DNA from: Penicillium oxalicum
Lineage: Eukaryota; Ascomycota; Eurotiomycetes; Eurotiales; Aspergillaceae
Assembly: GCF_001723175.1 (NCBI RefSeq)
Contig: NC_064650.1
Coordinates: 5,332,001 to 5,396,000 of the forward strand
Direction of reading: 5' to 3'
DNA length: 64,000 nt
The notes beneath the pieces are model-generated. The model did not search any database. It saw only the letters and a program-made list of their open reading frames with translations, and was not told the origin of the DNA. This document shows, piece by piece, positions 10,916 to 24,540 of this stretch; position 1 is the stretch's first letter; every line of letters starts with the position of its first letter. Both the position numbers and the translations under genes were made by a program.

Positions 10916-12805
10916 TCATTTATCAGGATGAATCGCACGGATGCTGTAGAAAAGCAAGTACGCGTCCTGCTTGAGAACGTCGGCAATGCTGGCAACAGTG
11001 ACTTTGTTGTCATCCATCAACACCCACTGTGTTCAATGTGATCAGTATCTGAGGCTGAATCGACGAGTTGCGATTTGGGCAAGTACTTACCTTATCACCG
11101 CCGAGTCGTGTGTACGAGTAATAGTGACCCGAATCCATCGACCCTTGGTGCACAACCACAGTGGACAGATCGTACAGGTATTTGGACGTGTCGACACGCT
11201 CCTTGTCCTTTTTGACAGTGTATGGCAACATGTTCAAAGTGACGGGGAAGTTGATATGGCCATCCATCTTCTCGGAGGATGACGAATTATGTTCATATCG
11301 CTACACAGTGGACGCGACGAAATGAATGGTTAGGATCGACTGGCTTCTCTAGCGACTTTTGCGGTTCAAGGAGTGCGAACAACATACCTTTAGTTGCATG
11401 CAAAGGATACTCGGGAGCTTGTTGATCTGCAGTCGTTTCGATGCACGCTGAGGGGTATTTCCGCACTTCTCGCAGTGGTAAGCCGCCTCAGTGTGGTGCT
11501 GAAGATCTTCGACGGCAGTGAAGCTCTCCAAGCAGCTGATCAAATTGGCACTGCCTGATGCACTTGATCGACCGAGCTTGCGCTTTTTGTTCTGCAACTG
11601 CACGTCGAGGCTTAGGTCTACCATCGGATCGTAGGTGTGGGTGGTTTTGCCGCACTTGTGGCACATTACACTACTGCGAAGCTCCCCGTAGAAGGTGCGA
11701 TGAAAGAAGCACTCGCACTTGGTGTCGTAGCTTTCCGAGTGCCCGGGGGTGGCAGCGTGCAGGGCATTGACCAGGAATTGGAAGTACTCATGGGCATCCT
11801 GTTGTCGATACCCGGCCATTTCCTGCAGAGGAGGGAACTTCATTAGCGTGCTGGGAAGCAAAAAGCGATGAGAATGGGTCGACTTACGCGCGACGTATCC
11901 CAGCCGTGGTAGAGCAGGGTAGCCGCCGAGACTGCGTCTGTCCTCTCGCCACTGTTGAATTCCATGAACACCTCCGTGGTCGCGCAGGCCATGCACAGGT
12001 TTCGCTGGCAGTTGTGCATGTCATGGCCCCCTGACAAAAAGTAGGCGTTGAGGGTCGGGTCATGGAGTAGTGCCTGGAGAATGACAGCCTGGTAACATGT
12101 TTGGCCCATGTTCCAAACCCCACGGGCGCCACGGCGGGAGCAGGGATTCTTGTAGGCGTTGGTTTTGACATACGCCTCGGACGCAGAGTCTTCGGTCCAT
12201 CGGTCTATTCTCAAATAGGTTGTGATTAGCTTCTGTTGCACAAGTTCCCGAGAGAGAGAAAGGCATCAAAACTGCCTCACGCACCCCGGTGTTCGCATTT
12301 GCCGGCAGGACCGCACAGTCTTTCGAGACCGTGGTCATAGACAAAGTCGCCACAAGTCTCACAGAACACAAAGCGGTTCCGGGATTCCATGACTGTGGTT
12401 TTGAATGTTAGCAGAGTTCGTCAAGCCCGACCTCGGTGACAACTTACAGAACGCATGGCCGGTCTTCTTGGTATGTGCCTGGCGTTCTGAATTGAGGCAG
12501 CCCTCGGAGCAGCTCAGACAGTGATACTTGGGCTTGAGAGTAGCCACTGTCCGCAAGCCGCTTGTTGGCACCGCAGCTGTCTCCGGCTTGGTGTAAGGTG
12601 CCAGAGCCTCGTACTGCTTGCGATAGCCACTCTTGAACAGGCCAGCAGTGGACTGGTCCTGCAGGATGGCGGCCAGATGCTCTGATGGAAAGTCAGCTTC
12701 TTCTCTGTGTCGAGTGTCCACTGGAATGAAACTTTTGAACAGTGATGACTTACCACAGCCGAAGGCTGCCTCGGAGAGAACGGTGACGGAATCCAGACTC
12801 GCCAT
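10916..12805 (-). CDS. ubp8: SAGA-associated ubiquitin protease Ubp8
   Basis: Seven exons: 12805-12754, 12681-12448, 12392-12285, 12204-11888, 11822-11388, 11300-11091 and 11026-10916, all in phase, giving 488 residues (yeast Ubp8 has 471). The N-terminus is a zf-UBP finger: FGCEHLAAIL is created by the first splice, and Cys pairs follow in YHCLSCSEGC and FVFCETCG. The USP domain has catalytic Cys168 in NMGQTCYQ, the DAHEYFQFL box, a CxxC zinc ribbon (CHKCGK and CEKCGN), catalytic His441 in MDSGHYYSY and Asp in WVLMDDNKV. Ubp8 removes ubiquitin from histone H2B within SAGA. The choice of the intron 1 acceptor is decided by the finger motif, since earlier AGs break it. The upstream sequence is an almost pure pyrimidine leader on the gene strand. 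Confidence 0.93.
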
Positions 12806-14214
12806 GTCGAAAGGTGAAAGGGATAAGAAGAGAGGGGGGGGAGAAAGAGGAAGGTGAAGGTGAGATGGAAAAGAGGCGAGATGAGAAGTGTGAATGGTGA
12901 AAGATGGGAGTGAAGGAACAGAGATGGAAGAATGAAGAGAAGAGTGATGAGTCGAAGGAAAAGAGTAAGAGGGGAAGATGAAGAGGGAGATGAGAGAAGA
13001 GAGAAGGGGAAAGGCGTCAGGGACGAAGGTCCGGCGCCTGAGTCGTCGTTGACCGTGTCAGGATGAGGACACAAACAAATTGCTTGGGGCAAGAGGTGAA
13101 CTCTCAGGTGGTCATTGGATCTCGTCGGTGGCTCCTTCCCAATTTGGTCTGTCCACTTGGATCAAGATGATATCCCCGTCGAGCGTCAAAGGACGGGACT
13201 TCTCCGACGCTGACTGGGCATTGCACTGGAACAAGATGGTCAGTATCTGGCATGCGACCCGTTGGAGCAAGGCAGACAGCTCATACCGATGTAATAATGT
13301 CACGGACAATATCTGGCGACGTTACTCGCACGCACCGAAAGAGGGACAGAAGAAGAAAGGGAGCTATAGGGCTCTCGATGTCGAAAGGGTTGCCGCGGCA
13401 GCTCACGGTGACCCGTCAGCCAGTAGCCCGACTCCGGATTTTGAGACCGCCTCAGCGGGTGAAGTCTCGGGCGATTGACAGTGACGACTCGGCCTCCGTA
13501 GGAGAGCCAGCACACAACCTTCTATTGAAACTAATTCCACCCCCGCGGTCCAACGATCGAGATTGTCCGGGGCGGTAGTAGATCTTGCAGATTGTCCATC
13601 GGGTAGGGTCTTCAGTTTTTGCAGGGGGCGACCTCCGAGTTACCGCCGGATTAGCGATCGGACGTGCCGCATCTGCACAAAGGTACCGAGTACCAAGGAT
13701 CCAAGAACTCAGCTCAGGGTCGTCGGGACGATGATGGATGCTTTTGTTACAATGTGATTCATTGGGGGGAAAAACAAGCCCGTGAGGTACAATAGTGATA
13801 TTGAAATTGTCCGATTGGAGTATGAAAATTAGAATCTATCTCCCGTCCAGGTACCCGCAGTCTCCGCGAGCGCATGCAAGACTTGCAATCGTCTAGGTCG
13901 CCATGGCCATAGCTGGCACCAGCGCAGATGCTGCTCACAACTGCTCATGCTTCAGGAAAACTCTACACTGTAGCGCCAAGCTCCCTCGGGGAATAAAGTA
14001 CAGAGCTAGAGCCTCCTTTCCTTGAATCATGAAGCCCCTTCCCATGGCCTTGGGGAGTCGTGTTTGCAGAGCAGAAAAGGATGGAGAGTTCACTCAAGTG
14101 TGCTCCACTAGGGGATTCCTTGACCGGGTGTTATCATACCTCGAGCTGTCTGTCCGCGATGCAGGTATCCGAGGGGAACATGTAGGGCGGGAAGAGCGTC
14201 CTTTCGCGTCGCCT
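12806..14214. other. UBP8 upstream region and DAM1 downstream region
   Basis: From 12806 to about 13015 the plus strand is nearly all purine, so the UBP8 leader is CT-rich. The rest, to the DAM1 stop, has no supported gene. Open frames near 13080-13580 are unconserved. Confidence 0.5.
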
Positions 14215-15146
14215 TCACCGTAGCCCTCGACCTCGCGGTAGCGCGCTTGGTCGACCCCGGTCGGACCCTCTTGTGGCATACCGTCCTGTCGTCGGTCCTC
14301 GTGTGATACCCCTGGTCGTTCCTCGCGTGGTACCGCGGGTAGCAGTGCCGCGAGAAGCGCCGCGAGAAGCTCCACGACCGAAAGCTGGAGCCCTGGACGG
14401 TTTCGAGGAGACCGTGCTGGGCGGGTGTTCGACGAAGGAGGTGTCCGTCGTTCTGAGAAGGGGAGTTGTTAGCGATGGAGTCCTTCATCGGTGACGCAAG
14501 AAAGACAGAGGCAATGGTGATGAAGGCCTTGCCACTTACAAGAAAGTCATTTCACCATCGTCTGGTCGCATGACGGGCTCGTCTTCGGTCTCTGTAGAGA
14601 ACAGGGTCAACACAGTCCCCGAATCGAGCTGAAAACCTGAATGACGCCTGTAGAGCCCCATCTGTAACCTACCTGCCTGGGCCTCCGTCTGCTTCGCTCT
14701 CTGGAATGAGTCCGGGATGGGTGCCTGTTCTTCTGATCAGTATCGGATGGATGGCGGAGGACTTGAAATCGACTCCATCGCCGAGACCGAGACTATGTGT
14801 TCACACTCAGTGCGAGAGTAGCACACACCTCTGGGAAATCCACACAGAAGGCGTTCATGTTCATGCCGTAGAGAAAACTGGCGAAGCTTTCGCTGAAGCG
14901 CGTCAGACTCTCATGCATCAATTGCAGATGCATGAAATTGGCCTCCAGATCCGCCATGGAATCGGGCAGCTCGGCAAACTGTGGCTCCAAGGCATTGATG
15001 GCGGGCTGGTTGTATCCCGCGCTGCCGATAGTGTGACCGTAGCTATATGTTTCGCGGAAAGAGGAGCGCGAGCTCGGTCGTAAGGGGGTTGTGGGTCGTG
15101 ATGGTGCTCGCGGACGGCCCGCTGATCGATGAGCTTGCGAATCCAT
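14215..15146 (-). CDS. dam1: DASH complex subunit Dam1
   Basis: Four exons: 15146-14829, 14724-14673, 14591-14540 and 14452-14215, giving 219 residues. The conserved Dam1 region is clear in exon 1 (NALEPQFAELPDSMADLEAN and then FSESFASFLYGMNMNAFCVD), preceded by a Ser/Arg/Pro-rich N-terminus with RPTTPLRPSSR. Exons 2 and 3 encode the short linker (AKQTEAQAETEDEP), and exon 4 carries TTDTSFVEHPP, the usual fungal Dam1 continuation. The last 50 residues are a run of Arg-Gly repeats (SRGTATRGTTRGTTRG) not needed for the family match. Dam1 is part of the ring that couples kinetochores to microtubules in fungal mitosis. The exon 3 to exon 4 junction restores the frame exactly. The ATG at 15146 is the only one upstream of the conserved region in frame. 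Confidence 0.92.
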
Positions 15147-16724
15147 CTGGCGAGTGAGAAGAAGTGTATGGTGCTGCTGTTTTGATCGTGGTGGTCGGGG
15201 TTGTCGGGGTTGTTTGTTTTCGGGGCGACGAGGGGCACAGCGGGAGAGCCGCGGGGAGTGTTCGGAGAGCTACGTGGAGGTAGGTGTATTACCAGTGCTT
15301 CAAGATCATTGCCTGAATGATCAGTCAAGGGGATACTCGGGTTTGAGACAGAAAATGCGCCAACATGCGCGTTGGGCGACCAGCCGGAGCCTCGAGTCGA
15401 TTCAAGAACGTGTGGACGTGACCCACCCTTTGGAAAGCGGCGCTTCTTTTTCTGACGGCCCGCCCGAACTTTTTGAGCCCCGTGCGGAGCCTCAATGCAT
15501 TTCATGAGGTACTGTTCAAGCTATATGAGATTGCAAGAGATGGTATTCGTAGTCTGCATTGAAGTGACAATCGAGGAGCATCGATCTTTGTAATGATACG
15601 CTACAGCATCTCCATAGAGATCGAGTTCTTGTCAGTCATGCTCTGGTGGGCTCGCTTCATAATCCAAGTGCCGGGCACATTCCACGCATCAGTTCTCCTG
15701 GTGGACAATTGCATTATAATATTATAAGATAGCATAAAAAAAAGGAAAGATGTACGTGTTTGAATTGTACCCTCATATGTCCATAGAATGGATACAGGGG
15801 TTGATACCTATGTATGCGTTTTATTCGAGCAGTTTGATCTTTACCTGACCCTATGAAGACTGGGCCGCCTCCATGGACTCGCGATCAAGTGCGAGAAGGA
15901 TGATCCCTCGTTTCCATACTCACATAATGTTACAAAGTACGATGGGCGCAGCTTATGGCAGGCCCTCATGTCATCTGGCTCACTCCAGGTAACAGGGAGA
16001 AAAGAATATAGACAAAAGGGTAAAAGTTTGGCGTTTGTAGAGCGTCGCTCTGCTTCGGACACAGTTACACACAGACATCTATTGTGGCAGCCCCGTCAGC
16101 CTGGGCGGAATCACCTTTTCACAGACCTAATTGCAGAGAGCCGAGGCCAAAGAGCTTTCTCCTGTTGGAAAGCCTCATCTTGAGCGGGAGCTCGTCTTAC
16201 TGGTTGCAGCCCATTGCTGACCTTCACACTGCACTCGGACTCCCCGTTTTGTACACGAGGCTAACAAGCCTCGGTGACGATGAAAGCCACATACATTGGG
16301 CGGCAGCCATGACAGACATGATGGACTGTAATCTTCGTGAGAGAAACATACTAACTCGGACGCGTTGTCTCGAGGCGTGGTGCACTTCTCTACGACGTGC
16401 GATCGATCGGTTCCCTCTTCTTTTTCCCCCGCACACCAAACGAGGTGGTTGATCGTCATCGGCCTTGATGTCAGACCAAATCCACTTCCGTGGCCGTGAC
16501 TTGGTGGCTGAGGAATGCACTCTCCATCCTCGACTCCTCCTTTGTGTCCATTCTCCTCGTTCCGTGCTCGCTCGTTTGCGCGTGTGAAAGCTCATCAGAT
16601 AAGTATCCCGCGTTTCTGTCCACTCGGTCCAGCCTGAAAGCACCTGTGCATCGGATGAACCGGAACTCCACGAGTTATTAGACCGGCTCCTTCGCATTTA
16701 GAGCATCGTCCATTCCCCCGCCAC
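15147..16724. other. divergent intergenic region between DAM1 and the CRAL-TRIO gene
   Basis: About 1.6 kb with the promoters of two diverging genes. An AT-rich patch lies at 15713-15745. Frames up to 195 codons occur over 14918-15505 on the minus strand, but they overlap DAM1 exon 1 in another frame and have no conserved features. Confidence 0.5.
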
Positions 16725-18725
<2,001 letters not shown>

Positions 18726-19264
18726 CTAAATGTGTCGAATGCCCCCCGATGTCGAGTCAATGCGTTACGGTGTCGATTCCTGGACCTGGAGCGTTTGCAA
18801 TAGAGGGCGAATAAGGGACAGAGCAAGAGCATCTGTGTGCTGCGTCCATCAGTGTATAGTATACCTCTTTACATTATATCGGAAGGATCGACATGTGGTT
18901 TCTACGCGTCAATAATTTAATGCATAGAACATTCGAGACTTGGCAAGTTATCTTGACACCGTGGGTGCACTGGAAGCCCTCCATGTGAAACAAGAAAAAA
19001 ACGAAAGAAAGATATTGCACACTCTGGCCCGGTACACTTTTCAGTTCCTCATTCCTTATCTACTTCCATACTTCCAAGACGACCAACCACGAGCAAGTCT
19101 ACCATAAAAGCACAGCATTTGAAGCGAATAAACCAACACCGTACTCTGATCTGTCACGACCTAAGGTAGAAGAAACCTTGCAGCAGGCCCCACCCCTGGA
19201 GACAGGACAAAGGGCACCACGACCGGTGGAACACCCGCTTGACTCAAGTCAATACATGACCTCT
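18726..19264. other. intergenic, convergent
   Basis: 3' flanks of the CRAL-TRIO gene (plus) and the HIT gene (minus). Nothing else is supported. Confidence 0.6.
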
Positions 19265-20665
19265 TTACATCTTCGACAGAATCTCCTCGTGCAAAGCCTT
19301 GAGCTTATCCATCTCCGTCTCCTTGGTGGGCCACTGGATCCCGAGACCTTCTTTCTCGTTCGGTTTGGGGATCTATGTATTCGAGGTAGAAAACGGTTAG
19401 TAAGAAGAACATTGACTACTTATTGTCCGAGTAGTGTTTCAAGTCGGAACGACAGATGATATTTTTTTTTCGTCCGCAATCAGGCGAAGGCAAGTAGGGT
19501 GCGAAATAGGTGGGTTGGGGTAGAGGGTAGATACGTACCATGTGGAAGTGAACCTGGAATCACGGGGGAGGGTTCTCAAAGTCAGTGGACTGTGGACTCT
19601 GCCAAGATACAATGATGCAAGATACAGATTTTCCAAATTGGGGAGGGTGGATACGAACGTGGTCGACAACCTGGTGCGCAATGCGCCCGTTATTTTGGAG
19701 AATGTTGAAATCGGTGGCGCCGCTGGCGAGAGCGATCTTTTTGGCGACGGGCTGCGTGATGTGATGGAATTAGCGTCCAAAGGGAAGGTCTTTCGAAAAA
19801 AAAAATGATAATGATAATTAAAGAAGAGGTCGGTGTTTTTTTTTCGGTTTAGATCCATTTCGAATCGAATGATTGGAAGGGAGCATGATCGATATCATGG
19901 TGCTATAGTGCAAGGACCTTGGGAGGTACTAAGCTCAAGGATGAAGATGACTTGATAGTCCATCCATCTCTCGTCCCGTCCCGTCCCGTCCAGCTTGTCG
20001 ACCTTCTCACAGTCTTGCTTGTGCGACTTTCTGCGCAAAAAGAAGTTGCAAATGCAATCGTCGGGATTCAATCAACTTACCAGGACTTCCAGAAGATCAT
20101 CGTCGGGGATGTCGGTCAACTTAGCACCGTGGTACTTGGGAATGACGAGCTACACCACCAAATCAGTCAAATGATTTTGTTCGAACCCAATTCCGAGTGC
20201 AGATTTGGCCGCCACAGTGCCCACACAGAGAGCTCGCTCGCTCGCTCGCTACCGGACCAGTCGGCTCTCACAAGATGCCAGCCCGTGTGCACATTCAACC
20301 TGAGAAGAGAATGCCGCAAGAACATACCGCATGGCCCCGGCTCAGAGGCTGGATATCAAGGAAAGCAAAGACCTTGTCGCTCTCGAAGAGCTTAAATGAA
20401 GGGATATCACCTGGACTCTAGTGGTTAATTGTTGATCGCAAGCTCCAAGCTCTCCAAGCTCAATTCCATACGTCCGCGGCGCGTCGGGCCGGGTCGAGGA
20501 GACGAATTATGCGGGGAATTAAGCCATCTGGAAGAGCTTCACGTCACAGTCCCAGCAAAGCTCGGTTGCCGCTCATGGCGGGAGCCCCGGACTTGGCAGT
20601 TGGGGAGAGGAGGATTTACCCTTGATGATCTTGCAGAAGATGCAGGCGGCGGAAGAGGAAGACAT
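19265..20665 (-). CDS. hnt1: HIT-family nucleoside phosphoramidase (HINT/Hnt1 type)
   Basis: Six exons: 20665-20620, 20410-20328, 20149-20081, 19751-19659, 19553-19539 and 19372-19265, giving 137 residues, normal for HINT. The start ACIFCKIIKG, the core GHALVIPKYHGAKLTDIPDD and FNILQNNGRIAHQVV, and the C-terminus are typical. The histidine triad H97-V-H99-F-H101 is split by intron 4: the first His ends exon 4 and the other two are in the 15-nt exon 5. Members hydrolyse adenosine 5'-phosphoramidates. Introns 1, 2, 3 and 5 are long for this locus (209, 178, 329 and 166 nt), and intron 4 uses a GTTCGT donor. All junctions keep phase. The coding part is mostly invisible as open frames because exons are short. 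Confidence 0.94.
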
Positions 20666-21364
20666 GATGCTGTTTTGGCGATGGAGGTGGGATGTGTCAA
20701 ACCGGATTCGTGGGTGGAATTGATCGAGAAAGTTTGGAAGTATTTCAGTAGATGTCAGTTCTACCATATGCGGGGTCAGCTTGCTTAGCTTAAATCGAGG
20801 GCTTTCCAATGGCTCAGGTTCGTTCTGTCGAGTGGAGAAAAAGCACATGGTGGAAATTAATCGCTGGTGACGGGAGTCGAACCCTGGCCTGGCGGACACT
20901 TCTTAACATGGTTATATGTTAATTAAGGGGCTCTCCCCCGAGGAGTGGGACAGGCTAACATAGAACCCATTTCTTGCCTTTTACCAGAGATGGCCGTGGT
21001 TTGCCCACAATACTCCTCTACTCAATCTTTGGACTTACACTGTTACGACACAGTCGTCGTATGTTTTTGGTTTTTTTGGCCTCCTAGGATAGCAAATGCT
21101 GCTCCGAGTGTGTTCCAGCTTTTTCTGTTTAATTTTGCCTTGTTTGTGAGCTCGTATTGGTAGGTTTCTGAAAAAAGGTGCGTGTATTTAGTGTTCCAAT
21201 TCGCGGTGTGCATACGGCCCCCCCCCCCCCCCAAAAAGGAAGAACCACAAAGCCACGGACGTGTGCCACGATGCTCGACACAGTTCTCTTGGGATGTGGT
21301 AAAGCAGTTATGAAAGGAAACCACCTGCTCGCCAAATTGCCAGCCACCTTAATTCTTGAGCGAT
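20666..21364. other. HIT gene promoter and FMO 3' flank
   Basis: Contains a tRNA T-arm-like string GGGAGTCGAACCC at 20872-20884, a 7-bp hairpin at 20903-20922, and a 15-C run at 21218-21232. No full tRNA can be folded. No gene is seen. Confidence 0.5.
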
Positions 21365-23370
21365 TTACATCACCATTTCCTTTGAAGATAGCAACCCAAC
21401 TCGGTCCAGCGCAAAGGCAACGGCGTTCAACAATCCGTAGAACAACATGGGGATAAGCCCAAAAAAGATGTTTCCGATAATTCCGCGTCGACGAATGGTC
21501 TCTTCCAATTCTGTACGGGCAATTTGCGGTGCAACCGGCGACTTGAATGGACCAAGCAACCGATAGAATGTGACAAAGGAAGCACCAAAACAATAGACGA
21601 GGAGGATCCGCAGTCCATGTTCACGGTATAACTCCCAGAGCCCCGGCGCACCACCAAAATCACGGGCAAGTGTACTCATGTAGGCGCTGTGATCTACACC
21701 ATACTGAATACGGGACCCTTTGGCCGCAAGGAGGTGATAGTGCGGAGAATCTGTCGGCAGATCCATTTTACCCGTAATGAGGGCAGTCCACCACATGGCT
21801 TGCTGCTCCGCAATGGGAGGGATTGCTCCGACACCTGGTCGAACGAATCCAATAAAGGCAACGTCTGGATGGGACGGGTTGACAATATTGCGGATCTGGG
21901 CATCTGCTGCTGTGGGATAGGTGCCGTCAAGGTACGGGAACGTTTGCTTGTATCTTGCGCGAGGTCAGTTTGGGGTTGATGCGGCCAGGATTGCGCGTTT
22001 CAGACGCCAAAGGATAGCTCACCCGCTACAATACACAACACAATCCGGCTTGACCACCCGATTCTTCATTCGCTGCCAATCTTTTCGCTGAGGATTCTCG
22101 TGGAAATGAACCTGGCCGGTTTCGTCAATGTACTCTGGCCAGGTACAAGTGTCCACGACGCGGTCCGAGTTGGCGTCCTCTGGTGGATCAATGTAGCGAT
22201 TTCCAATGCAAGCGAGGAATGGGTTGTGTGTCTTGTATGGCCGGTTGAGGTACGGCATTGCCTTGTTGCTCTTGTTGAGAAAGACGTATGCTCGACCCAA
22301 CCGCTCTTTCGGGAGACCACCAACATGCTGGTTCATCCCAGCCTGAGTTCCAGTCAGGAACCAGAGGACGCGCTTGATGACAAAGTCAGAGACGAACCAG
22401 CGCAGTCGACTCTGAGCGATCGCTCGGTGCACATATGCAGTTTCGAATAGATTGGTGATGAGACCGTCGATGGGAAGACCTCCACTGAACGTCTTACCAA
22501 AGACTTGGAATCGGCTTAGTTGCTTCGGGAACGACAGAAAGCCTGTGCGAAAGCACATCATCACTGATTGCGCGTCGGCCTTGATAGACTCGTAGGCAAT
22601 ATCTGCGCGTTGTCAGCAAGAGGAGTTCAAGAGTCAAGCCAGATGGACCGACCCATTGCCGTTTCGCCACACCCGAGGACCAACACATTACGGCCTGCTA
22701 CCTGAGAGCGGCCTTTGTACTGCGATGAGTGAAACACGTCTCCTTTGATATGCTCGATACCTGGGATGTTGGGGATATTGGGCTCGACATGAAGCCCGGT
22801 GCAGACTGCGATGTGGGTACATTCATAGTATCCTTCCGTCGTGTTGTCTGCATCGGTCCTATCGAGATACTTGACCCGATGTTTCCACTCGGAGTCATGT
22901 GGTAATCGCTCCACAGAAATGACGGGGCAGTTGAGCTTCATGTGTGCACCCAGGTTAAATCTTGTAACATAAGAGCGAAGATAATCCACGTATCCTGGAA
23001 GTGATACATGGTCCGGGCTGTTGAGTGGCAGCCGGTGATCCGAGAAGGTGGTCAACTGTTTGCTGCTGACCAGTTCTGCATTCTCATAGGCTCGATAATT
23101 GAAAGTGCCTCCAATATCCGCCTCGCTGTAGAAGTACATGAGTATAAAAGCTCATGGTGAAGTGACTGGGCAGAATCTAATGTATACTCACGCCTCGAAA
23201 AGACAAGCTTCAATCTGATGTTCCGATGTTGAAGCTTCAAGCAGGGTCTTGAGGGTTGCCAATCCTCCCGGACTATACATGAAGTAAGGTTAGAACTCGG
23301 TGACATCTCATCGATGCTTGCTTAAGATTATAGCTCACCCGCCACCGATGACTGCTACTCGCATTATCAT
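21365..23370 (-). CDS. flavin-containing monooxygenase (class B, FMO-like)
   Basis: Exons 23370-23339, 23272-23192, 23125-22653, 22602-22023 and 21953-21365 give 584 residues. The FAD-binding loop VIGGGPGGLATLK lies near residue 8 and is assembled by the first splice. The NADPH loop VLGCGETAMD near residue 190 spans the third intron. The FMO-type GDVFHSSQYK segment lies between them, and YCSGYKQTFP corresponds to the family FATGY motif. The last 90 residues hold two hydrophobic helices (LLVYCFGASFVTFYRLLGPF and IFFGLIPMLFYGLLNAVAFA), suggesting a membrane anchor. Substrate is unknown; relatives oxygenate soft nucleophiles such as amines and thiols. Two in-frame ATGs six bases apart (23370, 23364) could each start it. 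The third intron is only 50 nt, with an unusual GTCGGT donor. Confidence 0.92.
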
Positions 23371-24540
23371 AGTCGACTCGTTTGGAAGAGATTTACTATC
23401 TCATTCAGCAGATGTGGGAGGATCTGAGTCGCGGTGTGCAGTCGAGGCCTGTAAGGTTTGGAGCTCTGCTTCTGTGACCGGTTTCCCGCATGGGCGCCAG
23501 GACAGATCGGGAAGGTTGGAAGAAGGGTCGATCGCCACATGTCTTTTCTTTTTCTTTTTTTTACTTTTCGCTGCAATGGAGCTCTTTAATATGGGTATCG
23601 ACTAGAGAGATATGAGAATTAGAGATTCCTGAAGAGTCATGATCAAGATTACGGGGACATGCTTGATCTGATATTGCCAAGAGATTTCGATGATCCGATT
23701 GACACTCGGCCATTCTCCATAATTTAGCTGGATGTGGAAGTGACTTGTTCATGCACCCTCAGTCTGGTTAGCTCCCGAGTACTGTGCCTCTCTCGTTGAA
23801 AGCTTCCTTCCACAGCACAGCGTATTCCATCGATGGGCAATCAGAGGCTGCATGGTGGAAAATAAATGAGCTCATACTCCAGTAATCAAATGAGGCTTTG
23901 GGTGTTGCAATTCTATTCAATGCGACTGTGTAAGAAAAGGGAAATTGTTCATTTGGCTTACATGGTAAAGTGATGATTCTGGCAGTATGTCTCTAGAAGG
24001 GGAAATTTTCTATCGAAATGGGGTAATCTCTCCCTGGCAGGTTCACCAGTTGGTAAAGAGAGTTTTGTGGTGACATAAGGCATGCAGTTTTAACAAACCT
24101 TTGAGATCTTCAAGTGTTCGGTATTGACCTTACTACAGCATGCGAGGCGCTTAGTATTGTCGCCGTACCGTAGAGGAAAGAGCCTGTCCAATCATAATAG
24201 CTGAAATTGTCAGGTCTTGTATAAGATGACCTGCCTTGAGCAGTGATGAAGAATGCCTGGTATCGGTTATGAGTCAAAGTATCAGGAGTGACTACAATCA
24301 TAGTTTTTTTTTAAAATAGTCCTCTCTACCCATGTTTGGATTCGTCGCAATCGACGCAGGAGGAGGACAGTGCTGGTGCAGCGAGTGGTCACCGAATTAG
24401 GACTAGCGCCAGAGTCCCGTGTTCCCGAATTGCAGGCGGGATGGGATCACTGCGAAAGACCCGTTCCAACTGCTTCTCATCAACGCCAGATCGGCAACCA
24501 ACTCCTCTCCACAAGGTCTCGCGAGCGATCCGTTGAGACC
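23371..24540. other. divergent intergenic region between the FMO gene and NUO-40
   Basis: About 1.2 kb. A 63-codon minus-strand frame at 24110-24301 with an ATG has somewhat protein-like content (SYTRPDNFSYYDWTGSFLYG) but AT-rich codons and no known family, so it is not called a gene. T-rich runs at 23546-23563 and 24304-24312. Confidence 0.5.

Noticed and set aside
12514..13092. 192-codon minus-strand frame over the UBP8 start
   Set aside because: A shadow of UBP8 exon 2 and its pyrimidine-rich leader in a different frame.
14918..15505. 195-codon minus-strand frame over DAM1 exon 1
   Set aside because: It overlaps the real Dam1 coding exon in another frame and has no conserved features.
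20865..20935. tRNA gene upstream of the H-triad gene
   Set aside because: Only the T-loop fits; the outer T-stem pairs mismatch and no 5' acceptor partner exists.
24110..24301. 63-codon minus-strand frame upstream of NUO-40
   Set aside because: Somewhat protein-like, but AT-ending codons, no family and no splice context; not enough to call a gene.
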